Below are positions 45,398-54,329 of a DNA stretch of 64,000 bases, piece after piece; position 1 is the first letter of the stretch; each line of letters begins with the position of its first letter. Both the position numbers and the translations under genes were made by a program. A model generated the notes under the pieces. It ran no database searches, was not told the origin of the DNA, and saw only the letters and a list, made by a program, of their open reading frames with translations. Location of the stretch: positions 19,502-83,501 of the forward strand of contig CAKUZF010000005.1 in NCBI GenBank assembly GCA_934718155.1, written 5' to 3'. The DNA comes from an uncultured Parabacteroides sp. (GTDB lineage: Bacteria > Bacteroidota > Bacteroidia > Bacteroidales > Tannerellaceae).

Positions 45398-47671
45398 ATG
45401 AAGAGAAAACATACAACCCTATTCGCATTGTTGGCGGCCCTGCTCTGCTGGACCTCCTCCTGTTCGGGAGGAGCTGGCATTGGCGACGCTGCCAAGGAGC
45501 CGGTGGACTACGTGAACCCCTATATGGGCAACATCAGCCACCTGCTTGTGCCCACGTTCCCGACGGTGCAGCTGCCCAACAGCTTGCTGCGCGTCTATCC
45601 CGAGCGTGCCGACTTCACGGGCGACCGTCTGAATGGTCTGCCAATCATCGTGACCAACCATCGCGAGCGTTCGGCCTTCAACCTCTCTCCCTACCAGGGC
45701 GACGAGGCGGGGCTGACTCCCGTTGTCGCTTTCAGCTACGATCAGGAGCAGTTGCGCCCCTATCGCTATCAGGTGTATCTTGACGACGCGGAGGTCGAGG
45801 TAGACTTCGCACCCTCTCAACAAAGTGCGGTCTATGGCTTGAGGTTCGCACAGCAGAAGCCGACTTTCTTGGTGTTCAACACCCGCAATGGCGAGTTGAA
45901 GGCCGAGGGCAACGCCGTGAGCGGCTATCAGTTTATCGATCGGAAGACGAAGATCTACCTCTATGCCGAGACCGATCAGCATCCCGTGAAGGCCGTTGCC
46001 GTAACGGCCGAGGGTGTGCAGGCTGGGGCCGCCGTTGAGGGACAGAACGTGGCCGTGGCCTTGGCCTATGGCGAGGGCGTGAAGCAGATTGGCGTGCGCT
46101 ATGGCGTTTCGCTGATCAGCGCCGAGCAGGCAAAGGCGAACCTGGAGCGCGAGATCGCCGCCTACGACGTGGATGTAGTGGCCAAGAGCGGCCGCAACAC
46201 CTGGAACGAGGCCTTGGGAAAGATCAAGGTGAAAGGCGGAACGACCGACGAGAAGACCGTGTTCTACACCTCCTTCTATCGTTGCTACGAGCGCCCCATC
46301 TGCCTGAGCGAGGATGGCCGCTACTACAGCGCCTTCGACGGACAGGTGCACGAAGACGGCGGCCGCCCCTTCTATACCGACGATTGGATTTGGGACACCT
46401 ACCGTGCGGCGCACCCGTTGCGCCTCTTGGTAGACAACCAGAAAGAAAACGACATCATCCACTCCTTCTTGCTGATGGCCGAGCAGATGGGCAACGACTG
46501 GATGCCCACCTTCCCGGAGGTGACGGGCGACACGCGCCGCATGAACTCCAATCATGGCGTGGCTACCGTGATCGACGCCTACCGCAAAGGCGCACGGGGC
46601 TTCGAGCTGGAGAAGGCCTACGAGGCTTGCAAGAAGGGAATGGAGGAGAAGACCCTGATCCCCTGGTCGGCCGCACCGGCCGGCTGGCTGGATGCCTTCT
46701 ATAAGGAGCACGGCTACATCCCGGCTTTGCGTCCGGGCGAGAAGGAGACCGTTCCCAACGTCTCGATCTGGGAGAAACGTCAGCCCGTGGCCGTTACGCT
46801 GGGCACGGCCTACGACCAGTGGTGCCTTTCGCAGATCGCCCAAGAGCTGGGCAAGAGCGACGAGGCGGCCTACTACCTGCGTTGCGCCTACAACTATCGC
46901 AACCTCTACAATCCCGACACCCGCTTCTTCCATCCGAAGGACAAGGAGGGGCAGTTTATCTATCCGCTGGATTATCGCTATGACGGCGGACTTGGCGCGC
47001 GCGACTATTACGACGAGAACAACGGCTACATCTATCGTTGGGACGTGCAGCACAACATCGCCGACGTGATTGGGCTGATGGGAGGCAACGAGCAGTTTAC
47101 GGCCGCCTTAGACTCGATGTTCAACACGCCGTTGGGCATGTCGAAGTGGCAATACTACAGCTTCTTGCCCGACCATACAGGCAATGTGGGTATGTTCTCG
47201 ATGGCCAACGAGCCGAGCCTCCACATCCCTTATCTCTACAACTACGCCGGTCAGCCCTGGATGACGCAGAAGCGCGTGCGTATGCTGCTGAAGCAGTGGT
47301 TCCGCAACGACCTGATGGGTGTGCCGGGCGATGAGGATGGCGGCGGCATGTCGTCGTTCGTGGTCTTCAGCCAGATGGGCTTCTATCCCGTCACTCCCGG
47401 TTCGCCGACCTACAACATCGGCAGCCCGGTGTTCACCGACGTGAAGATCGACTTGGGCAATGGCAAGAGCTTCGAGATCCGCGCCAACAACGCTTCCGAC
47501 GAGAACAAGTATATTCAAAGCGCGAAGCTGAATGGCGTAGCGATCAACCAGCCCTGGTTCAATCATCGCGACTTGGCCGAGGGCGGCGTGCTGGAGCTGG
47601 AGATGGGTCCGAAGGCCAATAAGCAGTGGGGCACCCAAACGCCTCCCTTCTCGGCGGGTCCGATGAAGTGA
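45398..47671 (+). CDS. GH92-family enzyme, divergent lipoprotein (third of four)
   Basis: 757 residues, lipobox WTSSCSGG. The family opening is DYVNPYMGNISHLLVPTFP. In the catalytic half the acid region reads YDENNGYIYRWDVQHN rather than TEGxxWxY. The following motif is ANEPSLHIPYLYNYAG instead of HGNEPSHH, and the Asp motif is DEDGGGMSSFVVFSQMGFYP. These changes around the substrate pocket argue for a linkage or aglycone different from the alpha-1,2 type; which one cannot be said. It is the last gene of the GH92 operon, before a terminator-like hairpin. Confidence 0.9.
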   Translation: MKRKHTTLFALLAALLCWTSSCSGGAGIGDAAKEPVDYVNPYMGNISHLLVPTFPTVQLPNSLLRVYPERADFTGDRLNGLPIIVTNHRERSAFNLSPYQGDEAGLTPVVAFSYDQEQLRPYRYQVYLDDAEVEVDFAPSQQSAVYGLRFAQQKPTFLVFNTRNGELKAEGNAVSGYQFIDRKTKIYLYAETDQHPVKAVAVTAEGVQAGAAVEGQNVAVALAYGEGVKQIGVRYGVSLISAEQAKANLEREIAAYDVDVVAKSGRNTWNEALGKIKVKGGTTDEKTVFYTSFYRCYERPICLSEDGRYYSAFDGQVHEDGGRPFYTDDWIWDTYRAAHPLRLLVDNQKENDIIHSFLLMAEQMGNDWMPTFPEVTGDTRRMNSNHGVATVIDAYRKGARGFELEKAYEACKKGMEEKTLIPWSAAPAGWLDAFYKEHGYIPALRPGEKETVPNVSIWEKRQPVAVTLGTAYDQWCLSQIAQELGKSDEAAYYLRCAYNYRNLYNPDTRFFHPKDKEGQFIYPLDYRYDGGLGARDYYDENNGYIYRWDVQHNIADVIGLMGGNEQFTAALDSMFNTPLGMSKWQYYSFLPDHTGNVGMFSMANEPSLHIPYLYNYAGQPWMTQKRVRMLLKQWFRNDLMGVPGDEDGGGMSSFVVFSQMGFYPVTPGSPTYNIGSPVFTDVKIDLGNGKSFEIRANNASDENKYIQSAKLNGVAINQPWFNHRDLAEGGVLELEMGPKANKQWGTQTPPFSAGPMK

Positions 47672-47773
47672 TGGGCTTCCCTTCTGCCAGACGAGAAGGC
47701 GCATAAATAAGGTGAAAAGGGCGGCGGGCGGACAGCCCGAACCGCCTCAAGATAAGCGGTGGGCAACGGCGTA

Positions 47774-47840
47774 AATTTCGTTGCCCATCGCTTTAATTTT
47801 CGTTGCCCATCGTTATGAATTTCGTTGCCCGTCGTTATCT
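47774..47840. repeat. ~22-bp tandem repeat, three copies
   Basis: Units of the form AATTTCGTTGCCCATCGTTA with small changes lie downstream of the third GH92 gene, just before a terminator-like hairpin. A further related GTGGGCAACGGCG lies immediately upstream in opposite orientation. Confidence 0.75.
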
Positions 47841-47844
47841 ATGC

Positions 47845-47905
47845 CCACGGCCGTGAAAATAGAAAACCATCGCCATGGTTTATCGCAACGACGGCCGTGG
47901 TTTTT
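47845..47905 (+). terminator. Terminator-like nested hairpin ending the GH92 operon
   Basis: CCACGGCCG (47845-47853) pairs with CGGCCGTGG (47892-47900), an inner AACCAT/ATGGTT hairpin lies between, and five Ts follow. Confidence 0.6.
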
Positions 47906-47924
47906 CAGGCCGCCGAACAGGGCA

Positions 47925-47965
47925 TAAAAAAAGCGGTTGAAGGAGAGAACTCCTATGCAACCGCT
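47925..47965 (-). terminator. Terminator of the minus-strand small-peptide gene
   Basis: Read on the minus strand, AGCGGTTG (47965-47958) and an inner AGGAG/CTCCT stem pair with CAACCGCT, and seven Ts follow directly. There is no T tail in the plus direction, so it terminates leftward transcription. Confidence 0.85.
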
Positions 47966-48092
47966 GTATCTATCCGAGGCCTTGCGCAAACTTGAAAACC
48001 TAAATCAACAAATCAAAATACCAATCAAATACCAATTAAACACCAAGTAAACCTACTAACCTTTGCCGCAAAGCCTCGATACGCCTATCCGC

Positions 48093-48173
48093 TTACCACA
48101 CCCGGTAGACCCAAATTGTCCAGGGCTGAAAGCCGAGCTGATCGATGTAACGTCTAAACAATCTTTTCACCAT
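48093..48173 (-). CDS. Candidate 26-residue Trp/Arg-rich peptide gene
   Basis: Reading leftwards from the ATG at 48173, 26 codons end in TAA at 48095-48093. The peptide begins MVKRLFRRYIDQLGF and ends with PWTIWVYRVW: four Arg, one Lys, three Trp, several aromatics, net positive and amphipathic. A TACTTTTG -7 element lies 28 bases upstream and a strong terminator about 130 bases after the stop, so it appears to be a free-standing small transcript upstream of and opposite to thrS. AGG lies nine bases before the ATG. I do not recognise the family. The transcript could instead be a non-coding RNA with a chance frame. Confidence 0.5.
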   Translation of the reverse strand: MVKRLFRRYIDQLGFQPWTIWVYRVW

Positions 48174-48200
48174 TATTGCCTAATAATTTGTTTCACGCCG

Positions 48201-48208
48201 CAAAAGTA
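48201..48208 (-). promoter_or_regulatory. -7 promoter element for the small minus-strand transcript
   Basis: TACTTTTG on the minus strand fits TAnnTTTG. Confidence 0.6.
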
Positions 48209-48314
48209 GCGTATAATTTGGTCTGAAATATGTTCTACAGCATATTTTTGACGCAAATTGCTCTTTTCTTGACATTCGGCAAGAAAAGGGTGAAAGGCGA
48301 TTAGAAAAATATGC

Positions 48315-48322
48315 TAATTTTG
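48315..48322 (+). promoter_or_regulatory. -7 promoter element for thrS-infC-rpmI-rplT
   Basis: TAATTTTG fits TAnnTTTG, 63 bases before the thrS ATG. Confidence 0.65.
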
Positions 48323-48384
48323 CGGTTTGTAATTAAGCTGTTGTTTGTAGGACAGCAAATAGTACACATTATTATATATAGATC

Positions 48385-50340
48385 ATGATTAAGATTACAT
48401 TTCCGGACAATTCCGTGAGAGAGTTTCCGAAGGGTACGACCGCAATGCAGATAGCGGCAAGCATCAGTTCTCGATTGGCACAGGAGGTTCTGGCCGCTAA
48501 CGTGAATGGCGAGACATGGGATTTGACACGCCCCATCGAGGAGGATGCCTCGGTAAAATTGCTGAAGTGGGAAGATGAGGAAGGTAAGCATGCGTTCTGG
48601 CACTCCAGCGCACACTTGATGGCTGAGGCGTTGCAAGAGCTGTATCCGGGCATTAAGTTCGGTATCGGTCCGGCCATTGAGAATGGCTTCTACTACGATG
48701 TCGATCCGGGCGAGGCCGTGATCAAGGAGAGCGATTTCCCGGCTATCGAGGCCAAGATGCAAGAGTTAGTAGCCAAGAAGGAGGAGATCAAACGTCAGAG
48801 CATCACCAAAGAGGATGCCTTGAAGATGTTTGGCGACCGTGGCGAAGTATATAAGACTGAGCTGATCAGCGAGCTGGCTGATGGCACGATTACAACCTAT
48901 ACACAGGGTGCGTTTACTGACTTGTGCCGTGGCCCGCACCTGCCCAACACCTCTTACTTGAAGGCGGTGAAGATCTTGAGCGTTGCCGGAGCCTACTGGC
49001 GTGGCGACGAGAAGCGCAAGCAGCTGGTTCGTCTGTATGGCATCACCTTCCCGAAGAAGAAGATGCTCGACGAATACCTGGTTATGCTCGAAGAGGCTAA
49101 GAAGCGCGACCACCGCAAGATCGGTAAGGAGATGGATCTCTTTATGTTTACCGACATGGTGGGCAAGGGCTTGCCGATGTGGTTGCCGAAGGGCACCGCT
49201 TTGCGCTTGCGCCTGCAGGACTTCCTGCGTCGCATCCAGGCCAGCTACGGCTATCAGGAGGTGATGTGTCCGCCGATCGGCAACAAGATGCTTTACATCA
49301 CTTCGGGCCACTACGCGAAGTATGGCAAAGACGCTTTCCAGCCCATCCACACACCCGAGGAGGGCGAGGAGTATTTCTTGAAACCGATGAACTGCCCTCA
49401 CCACTGTATGATCTTCAAGAACTCACCCCGTTCTTACAAGGATCTGCCTTTGCGTTTGGCAGAGTTCGGTACGGTTTGCCGCTACGAACAGAGCGGCGAG
49501 TTGCACGGATTGACACGTGTGCGTAGCTTTACGCAGGATGATGCCCACCTCTTCTGCCGTCCCGACCAGGTGAAGCAGGAGTTCCTGAACGTGATGGACA
49601 TCATCTCGATCGTGTTTAAGACCATGAACTTCGAGAACTTCGAGGCTCAGATCTCTTTGCGCGACAAGACCAACCGCGAGAAGTATATCGGTAGCGACGA
49701 GAATTGGGAGAAGGCCGAGCAGGCCATCGTTGAGGCTTGCCAGGAGAAGGGCTTGCCCGCTAAGATCGAGTATGGCGAGGCCGCTTTCTATGGTCCGAAG
49801 CTCGACTTCATGGTGAAGGATGCCATCGGCCGCCGTTGGCAGTTGGGTACGATCCAGGTGGACTACAACTTGCCCGAGCGCTTCCAGCTGGAATATACGG
49901 GTGCCGACAACCAGAAGCACCGTCCGGTTATGATCCACCGTGCGCCGTTCGGCTCAATGGAGCGTTTCGTGGCCGTGCTGATCGAGCATACCGCGGGTAA
50001 GTTCCCGTTGTGGTTGACCCCCGACCAGGTAGCCATCATGCCCATCAGCGAGAAGTTCAACGAGTATGCCTACGAGGTGCAGAAAGAGCTTGGAGCAGCC
50101 GAGATCCGTGCCATTGTGGACGACCGAAACGAGAAGATTGGACGCAAAATCCGCGACAATGAGATGAAAAGAATCCCTTATATGCTCATTGTAGGCGAGA
50201 AAGAGGCGGAAAATCGCGAAGTTTCTGTAAGAAAACAGGGCGAAGGTGATAAAGGTTCGATGAAAATTGCTACCTTTGCGGCGTTTTTGAACGGCGAGAT
50301 CGAGGAAATGATGAACCGTTGGAAGAACGATAACAAATAA
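48385..50340 (+). CDS. thrS: Threonyl-tRNA synthetase
   Basis: 651 residues, full length. The TGS domain is at about 1-62, the editing domain (HxxxH in [11 protein letters not shown]) to about 230, then the class II core with zinc-binding MNCPHHC, motif 2 ([17 protein letters not shown]) and motif 3 ([15 protein letters not shown]). The anticodon-binding domain starts near [14 protein letters not shown]. It charges tRNA-Thr in the cytoplasm. It heads the classic thrS-infC-rpmI-rplT cluster. Confidence 0.98.
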   Translation: MIKITFPDNSVREFPKGTTAMQIAASISSRLAQEVLAANVNGETWDLTRPIEEDASVKLLKWEDEEGKHAFWHSSAHLMAEALQELYPGIKFGIGPAIENGFYYDVDPGEAVIKESDFPAIEAKMQELVAKKEEIKRQSITKEDALKMFGDRGEVYKTELISELADGTITTYTQGAFTDLCRGPHLPNTSYLKAVKILSVAGAYWRGDEKRKQLVRLYGITFPKKKMLDEYLVMLEEAKKRDHRKIGKEMDLFMFTDMVGKGLPMWLPKGTALRLRLQDFLRRIQASYGYQEVMCPPIGNKMLYITSGHYAKYGKDAFQPIHTPEEGEEYFLKPMNCPHHCMIFKNSPRSYKDLPLRLAEFGTVCRYEQSGELHGLTRVRSFTQDDAHLFCRPDQVKQEFLNVMDIISIVFKTMNFENFEAQISLRDKTNREKYIGSDENWEKAEQAIVEACQEKGLPAKIEYGEAAFYGPKLDFMVKDAIGRRWQLGTIQVDYNLPERFQLEYTGADNQKHRPVMIHRAPFGSMERFVAVLIEHTAGKFPLWLTPDQVAIMPISEKFNEYAYEVQKELGAAEIRAIVDDRNEKIGRKIRDNEMKRIPYMLIVGEKEAENREVSVRKQGEGDKGSMKIATFAAFLNGEIEEMMNRWKNDNK

Positions 50341-50376
50341 TAAAAATAAGAACAACGAGGAGAATAGATCTTTTTA

Positions 50377-50982
50377 ATGAAGAACGACAACGTAAAAGAA
50401 CAGTATAGAATCAATGAGCGAATCCGCGTTCGCGAGGTTCGTTTGGTGGGTGATAATGTCGAGGCCGGAGTGTATCCTATCGCCCAGGCACTGAAGATTG
50501 CCGAGGATCAGGGTATGGATTTGGTGGAGATTTCGCCCAATGCTGCACCTCCCGTTTGTAGAGTAATCGACTACCAGAAGTTCCTGTATCAGCAGAAGAA
50601 GCGCCAGAAGGAGCAGAAGGCCAAGTCGGTGAAGGTGGTTGTGAAGGAGATCCGTTTCGGACCGCAGACCGACGACCACGACTACAACTTCAAGTTGAAG
50701 CACGCCAAAGGCTTCTTGGAGGAGGGATCGAAGGTGAAAGCCTATGTCTTCTTCAAAGGACGTTCGATCTTGTTCAAAGAGCAGGGTGAGGTCTTGTTGC
50801 TCCGATTCGCCAACGATTTGGAGGACTACGGCAAGGTGGAGCAGTTGCCCGTCTTGGAGGGAAAGCGCATGATCATCATGCTTACCCCGAAGAAAGGCGC
50901 AGGCTCGTCGGCCGCTCCCAAACCTGCGAAGAAGGCTCCCGAGGCAGCGAAGCCGAAGACCGACGAAGCTCCGTCGAAATAG
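50377..50982 (+). CDS. infC: Translation initiation factor IF-3
   Basis: 201 residues from an ATG start. The N-terminal domain ([35 protein letters not shown]) and C-terminal domain ([35 protein letters not shown]) are complete. An Ala/Lys/Pro-rich tail ([15 protein letters not shown]) extends beyond the E. coli length, as is common in Bacteroidota. IF-3 binds the 30S subunit and proofreads start-codon selection. It lies 36 bases after thrS. Confidence 0.98.
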   Translation: MKNDNVKEQYRINERIRVREVRLVGDNVEAGVYPIAQALKIAEDQGMDLVEISPNAAPPVCRVIDYQKFLYQQKKRQKEQKAKSVKVVVKEIRFGPQTDDHDYNFKLKHAKGFLEEGSKVKAYVFFKGRSILFKEQGEVLLLRFANDLEDYGKVEQLPVLEGKRMIIMLTPKKGAGSSAAPKPAKKAPEAAKPKTDEAPSK

Positions 50983-51042
50983 CAAAAAAGAAACCGTCTT
51001 GAAAAACGGTGAAGTTTAACATAATTAAAAGATTAAGGAAAA

Positions 51043-51240
51043 ATGCCTAAGATGAAGACTAATTCCGGTGCCAAAAAGAGGTTCGCCCTTACCGGATCAG
51101 GAAAGATCAAGAGAAAACACGCTTTTAAGAGCCACATTCTGACGAAGAAGACGAAGAAAGCGAAGAGAAATCTTACTCACACTGGCTTGGTAGCAAGCGT
51201 TGATGAGAAGAACGTATTGAAGATGCTTTGCTTGAAGTAA
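51043..51240 (+). CDS. rpmI: Ribosomal protein bL35
   Basis: 65 residues, the normal length. [20 protein letters not shown] and the basic [14 protein letters not shown] are diagnostic. It is part of the 50S subunit and lies between infC and rplT. Confidence 0.98.
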   Translation: MPKMKTNSGAKKRFALTGSGKIKRKHAFKSHILTKKTKKAKRNLTHTGLVASVDEKNVLKMLCLK

Positions 51241-51290
51241 TCTCTTTCAACTAGCGAGTTTTTTTATTAGATTTTTATTAACCGAGTGCA

Positions 51291-51329
51291 TTAGCAAAAA
51301 AGATCATCCCCTAAGAAGGATGGCGCTAA
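51291..51329 (+). promoter_or_regulatory. Possible structured leader before rplT
   Basis: TTAGC (51291-51295) pairs with GCTAA (51325-51329) and CATCC (51305-51309) with GGATG (51318-51322), giving a two-part hairpin just upstream of rplT. L20 autoregulates through leader RNA in other bacteria; a similar role here is only a guess. Confidence 0.3.
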
Positions 51330-51350
51330 CATTCAAAACAGATTAAAATT

Positions 51351-51695
51351 ATGCCTAGATCAGTAAATCATGTTGCTTCAAGAGCAAAAAGAAAACGTAT
51401 TCTGAAACTTACCCGTGGTTATTATGGCGCACGCAAGAATGTGTGGACCGTAGCAAAGAACACATGGGAGAAGGGTTTGACTTATGCGTTCCGTGATCGC
51501 CGTAACAAGAAACGTAACTTCCGCGCATTGTGGATCCAGCGTATCAACGCTGCCGCTCGCTTGGAGGGTATGTCTTACTCACGCTTGATGGGTGCTTTGC
51601 ACAACGCAGGCATCGAGATCAACCGTAAGGTTTTGGCTGACTTAGCTGTCAACCATCCTGAGGCGTTCAAGGCTATCGTTGCTAAGGTGAAGTAA
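51351..51695 (+). CDS. rplT: Ribosomal protein bL20
   Basis: 114 residues. [35 protein letters not shown] and [20 protein letters not shown] are diagnostic. It binds 23S rRNA early in 50S assembly. It is the last gene of the cluster, followed by a strong terminator. Confidence 0.98.
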   Translation: MPRSVNHVASRAKRKRILKLTRGYYGARKNVWTVAKNTWEKGLTYAFRDRRNKKRNFRALWIQRINAAARLEGMSYSRLMGALHNAGIEINRKVLADLAVNHPEAFKAIVAKVK

Positions 51696-51719
51696 CATAA
51701 AGAGCTATAGTAGAACAGG

Positions 51720-51755
51720 AAAGAGCTTCTCTCGAAAGAGAGAGGCTCTTTTTTT
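51720..51755 (+). terminator. Terminator of the thrS-rplT operon
   Basis: A 13-bp stem (51721-51733 with 51738-51750) with a GAAA loop, followed by Ts. Confidence 0.95.
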
Positions 51756-51789
51756 ATGCGTTTTTCTTGCGCATCTCGCGAGAATCATC

Positions 51790-51797
51790 TATTTTTG
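51790..51797 (+). promoter_or_regulatory. -7 promoter element for the 6S-like RNA
   Basis: TATTTTTG fits TAnnTTTG, followed by a region with no open gene. Confidence 0.65.
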
Positions 51798-51803
51798 TAA
51801 CGG

Positions 51804-52006
51804 ATAAAAGATAGACATAAGAGTTTAGCCGCACTGTTTGATTGGGAAACTCATCAAGTTTATTTTTAATTCCGAGACATAGCTCTTGTCGCCAATGGCG
51901 GGCCGCGCCCTTCGGGGTATGCTTCGCACGGCGGATTACAAAGGCGGCAAAGCACTCAAATCCTGTCATACGGAGTTTTATCACATCCACAGTGCGGCTT
52001 TTTTTT
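51804..52006 (+). ncRNA. ssrS: 6S-like RNA (Bacteroidales-1 motif candidate)
   Basis: A transcript of about 200 nt. GCCGCACTG (51828-51836) pairs perfectly with CAGTGCGGC (51990-51998), closing a long rod-like structure, and eight Ts follow at once as a terminator. A Bacteroidota promoter element sits at 51790-51797. The interior can form further helices around a GC-rich centre (GGCGGGCCGCGCCC). The known Bacteroidales-1 RNA, regarded as the 6S RNA of this order, typically lies downstream of rplT with such a promoter and terminator. Location and layout fit, but I could not run a covariance model. Confidence 0.7.
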
Positions 52007-52012
52007 AGATAC

Positions 52013-52050
52013 AAAGGAGGTTTCTTGCTGAAAGATTCCTCCTTTTTTTT
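52013..52050 (+). terminator. Second terminator hairpin downstream of the 6S-like RNA
   Basis: AAAGGAGG (52013-52020) pairs with CCTCCTTT (52038-52045), an inner TCTT/AAGA stem lies between, and Ts follow. Confidence 0.75.
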
Positions 52051-52083
52051 GTGCCGTTCGCCCCGTCTTTCTTATATTAATCG

Positions 52084-52091
52084 TATCTTTA
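52084..52091 (+). promoter_or_regulatory. Putative -7 element for the GH20-GH92-MBL operon
   Basis: TATCTTTA, one mismatch to TAnnTTTG, 36 bases before the GH20 ATG. Confidence 0.5.
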
Positions 52092-52127
52092 CCGCTCATA
52101 TGTTTAATTTAAACCGATCGTATATCT

Positions 52128-54299
52128 ATGGCACAGCCGAAACAATCTTTACCCTGTGTAGCCGGACTGCTACTCGCTGTTGCGACGTTCTTCTCCTGTT
52201 CGCCCGATGCGGCAGAACGGCCGACGACGCTCATCCCTAAACCCGCACAGATCGCTTGGAAGTCGGGCTTTTTCAAAGCCGATAGCAACCTGGTGTTTGC
52301 CGAAGGCGAGTCGGGCACGATCCGTGCTACGATCGACGCTTCGCTGGGCAATCCCGAGGGCTACTCGCTCGTGGTCACCCCGAAAGGCATCGATCTCAAG
52401 GCTGCTTCGGAGGCAGGCTTGTTCTATGGCAAGCAGACACTTCGCCAACTTTACACGCCCGAGGGTATTCCCTGCGTGAGCATCACCGATGCGCCCCGTT
52501 TCGGCTATCGTGGCTTGCATTTGGATGTCTCTCGCCACTTCTTCGCAAAGGAGGAGATCTTGAAGCTGCTCGACGTGATGGCCTACTATAAGCTCAACAA
52601 GCTGCATTTCCACCTTACCGATGCGGGAGGATGGCGCTTGCAGATCGACAAATACCCCAAGCTGACCAGCCATACCGCTTATCGCACGGAGAGCGATTGG
52701 CTGAAATGGTGGGACGAGAACGACCGTCGCTACCTGCCCGAAGGCACTGACGGAGCCTATGGCGGCTATTACACGAAGGAGGACATCCGCCAGATCGTGG
52801 CTTATGCGGCGCAACGGCATATTGATGTCGTGCCCGAGATCGAGTTCCCCGGTCATTCCGAGGAGGTGTTTGCCGCCTATCCTGAGCTTTGCTGCACGGG
52901 AAAACCCTATACCAGTGGCGACTTCTGCATTGGCAACGAACGTTCGTTCACCTTCATGGAGGAGGTCTTGAGCGAGGTGGTCGAGTTGTTCCCTTACGAA
53001 TATGTGCACATTGGCGGCGACGAGGCGAGCAAGCGGGCCTGGAAGAGTTGCCCTAAGTGTAAGGCGTTGATGCGCCAGAAGGGCATGGAGTCGGTCGATG
53101 AGTTGCAGAGTTACATGATTCATCGGGCCGAGGACTTCCTGAAGACGAAAGGCCGCAAGCTGATCGGCTGGGACGAGATTCTGGAGGGCGGCTTGGCTCC
53201 CGGTGCGACAGTCATGTCGTGGCGCGGCGAGAGCGGCGGCATCAAGTCGGCACGCATGGGTCACGACGTGATCATGACTCCCGGCAACTTCCTCTACTTC
53301 GACTTCTATCAGGCCGACCCCAAGACGCAGCCCTATGCCATCGGCGGCTACACGCCGGTGAAAACCGTTTACAGCTATAACCCTGTGCCAGTCGATTCGC
53401 TCGATGCCGAGCAGCAACAGCACATCATAGGTGTGCAAGCCAACACCTGGACGGAATATATCAACGACGAGAAGCACCTCGAATACATGATGTTCCCCCG
53501 TGCCTTGGCGGTGGCCGAGCTGGCTTGGACACCACAGGAGTTGCGCAGCTGGGCCGACTTCAAGCCCCGCATGAATGCCAATATCCCCGTCTTGCAACGT
53601 ATGGGCATCAATGCTTTCACCCTCTCCGACGAGATCGAGGCCACCATGACGGTCGACACCTTGAAGCGAGAGATCTTGGTGAACCTCGATGCCGAGAAGT
53701 ATCCCGCTGAGATTCGCTATACCACCGACGGCACGATGCCTACCGCTGCCTCGCCGCTCTATAAGCGCCCTATCGTGGTCAAAGATTCGGCCCATGTCGT
53801 GGCCGCCATCTTCCGTGGCGGACAGCCGCAAGGCGAACCGACGGAGAAGAAGGCAGACTACCACCGAGGCATCAACAAGCCTATCCACTACAACAGCAAG
53901 CTCTATAGCGGCTACATGGCAGGCGGCATGAACGCCCTGCTCGATGGCTATCGCGGCGGACTGACCTATCTGGACGGACGTTGGCAAGGCTACCTCGACA
54001 ACCTCGACTGTGTGGTCGATATGGGCGAGGTGACCGATCTTCATAAGGTCTCTGCCCGTTTCATGCAGCTCATTGGCCCCGGCGTGTTCCAGCCCGGCGA
54101 CGTGGAGCTACTCACCTCCGAGGATGGCGAGCAGTTCACCTCGCAAGGCCTGGTGCCCACCAACATATCCAACACCGATCGAGCGCTCTCCTTCCAGGAG
54201 TATCTGTTCGAAGGCCAATGGAAAGCTCGCTACGTGCGACTGGTGGCCCGCAGGGCGAACCCCGGCTTCATCTTCACCGACGAGGTGGTCATTTGGTAA
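52128..54299 (+). CDS. GH20 beta-N-acetylhexosaminidase lipoprotein
   Basis: 723 residues. Lipobox ATFFSCSPD. The GH20b N-terminal domain (IPKPAQIAWKSG, GLFYGKQTLRQLY) is followed by the TIM-barrel catalytic domain: GYRGLHLDVSRHFF, LNKLHFHLTDAGGWRLQI, EIEFPGHSEE, and the catalytic Asp-Glu pair in YVHIGGDEAS. A C-terminal chitobiase-type and discoidin-like region follows to the end. It cleaves terminal beta-GlcNAc/GalNAc by substrate-assisted catalysis, likely from complex N-glycans or mucin. It is the first gene of a three-gene operon with a GH92 and an MBL protein. Confidence 0.95.
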   Translation: MAQPKQSLPCVAGLLLAVATFFSCSPDAAERPTTLIPKPAQIAWKSGFFKADSNLVFAEGESGTIRATIDASLGNPEGYSLVVTPKGIDLKAASEAGLFYGKQTLRQLYTPEGIPCVSITDAPRFGYRGLHLDVSRHFFAKEEILKLLDVMAYYKLNKLHFHLTDAGGWRLQIDKYPKLTSHTAYRTESDWLKWWDENDRRYLPEGTDGAYGGYYTKEDIRQIVAYAAQRHIDVVPEIEFPGHSEEVFAAYPELCCTGKPYTSGDFCIGNERSFTFMEEVLSEVVELFPYEYVHIGGDEASKRAWKSCPKCKALMRQKGMESVDELQSYMIHRAEDFLKTKGRKLIGWDEILEGGLAPGATVMSWRGESGGIKSARMGHDVIMTPGNFLYFDFYQADPKTQPYAIGGYTPVKTVYSYNPVPVDSLDAEQQQHIIGVQANTWTEYINDEKHLEYMMFPRALAVAELAWTPQELRSWADFKPRMNANIPVLQRMGINAFTLSDEIEATMTVDTLKREILVNLDAEKYPAEIRYTTDGTMPTAASPLYKRPIVVKDSAHVVAAIFRGGQPQGEPTEKKADYHRGINKPIHYNSKLYSGYMAGGMNALLDGYRGGLTYLDGRWQGYLDNLDCVVDMGEVTDLHKVSARFMQLIGPGVFQPGDVELLTSEDGEQFTSQGLVPTNISNTDRALSFQEYLFEGQWKARYVRLVARRANPGFIFTDEVVIW

Positions 54300-54329
54300 G
54301 CAAGAATCATCTAAATAAACGGATACAAT

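Larger units (their letters stand above)
47925..48194 (-). ncRNA. Small transcript (~270 nt) carrying the 26-residue frame; possible regulatory RNA
   Basis: It is bounded by the TACTTTTG element (48201-48208) and the terminator at 47925-47965. Downstream of the small frame, the RNA can form a long imperfect hairpin between about 48090-48065 and 47995-47970 (GAGGCTTTGC with GCGCAAGGCCTC). The region between is U-rich with repeated ATTGGTATT units. Structure prediction and conservation are needed to decide whether it acts as RNA, as mRNA, or both. Confidence 0.45.

Noticed and set aside
47955..48050. Plus-strand 31-codon frame (MQPLYLSEALRKLENLNQQ...) with AAGGAG upstream
   Set aside because: It lies antisense to the small minus-strand transcript and its Shine-Dalgarno is part of that transcript's terminator stem; no plus-strand promoter was seen.
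48093..48173. Small Trp-rich frame as a trp-operon leader peptide
   Set aside because: The Trp codons are not in tandem, a terminator ends the transcript, and no tryptophan gene lies downstream on that strand.
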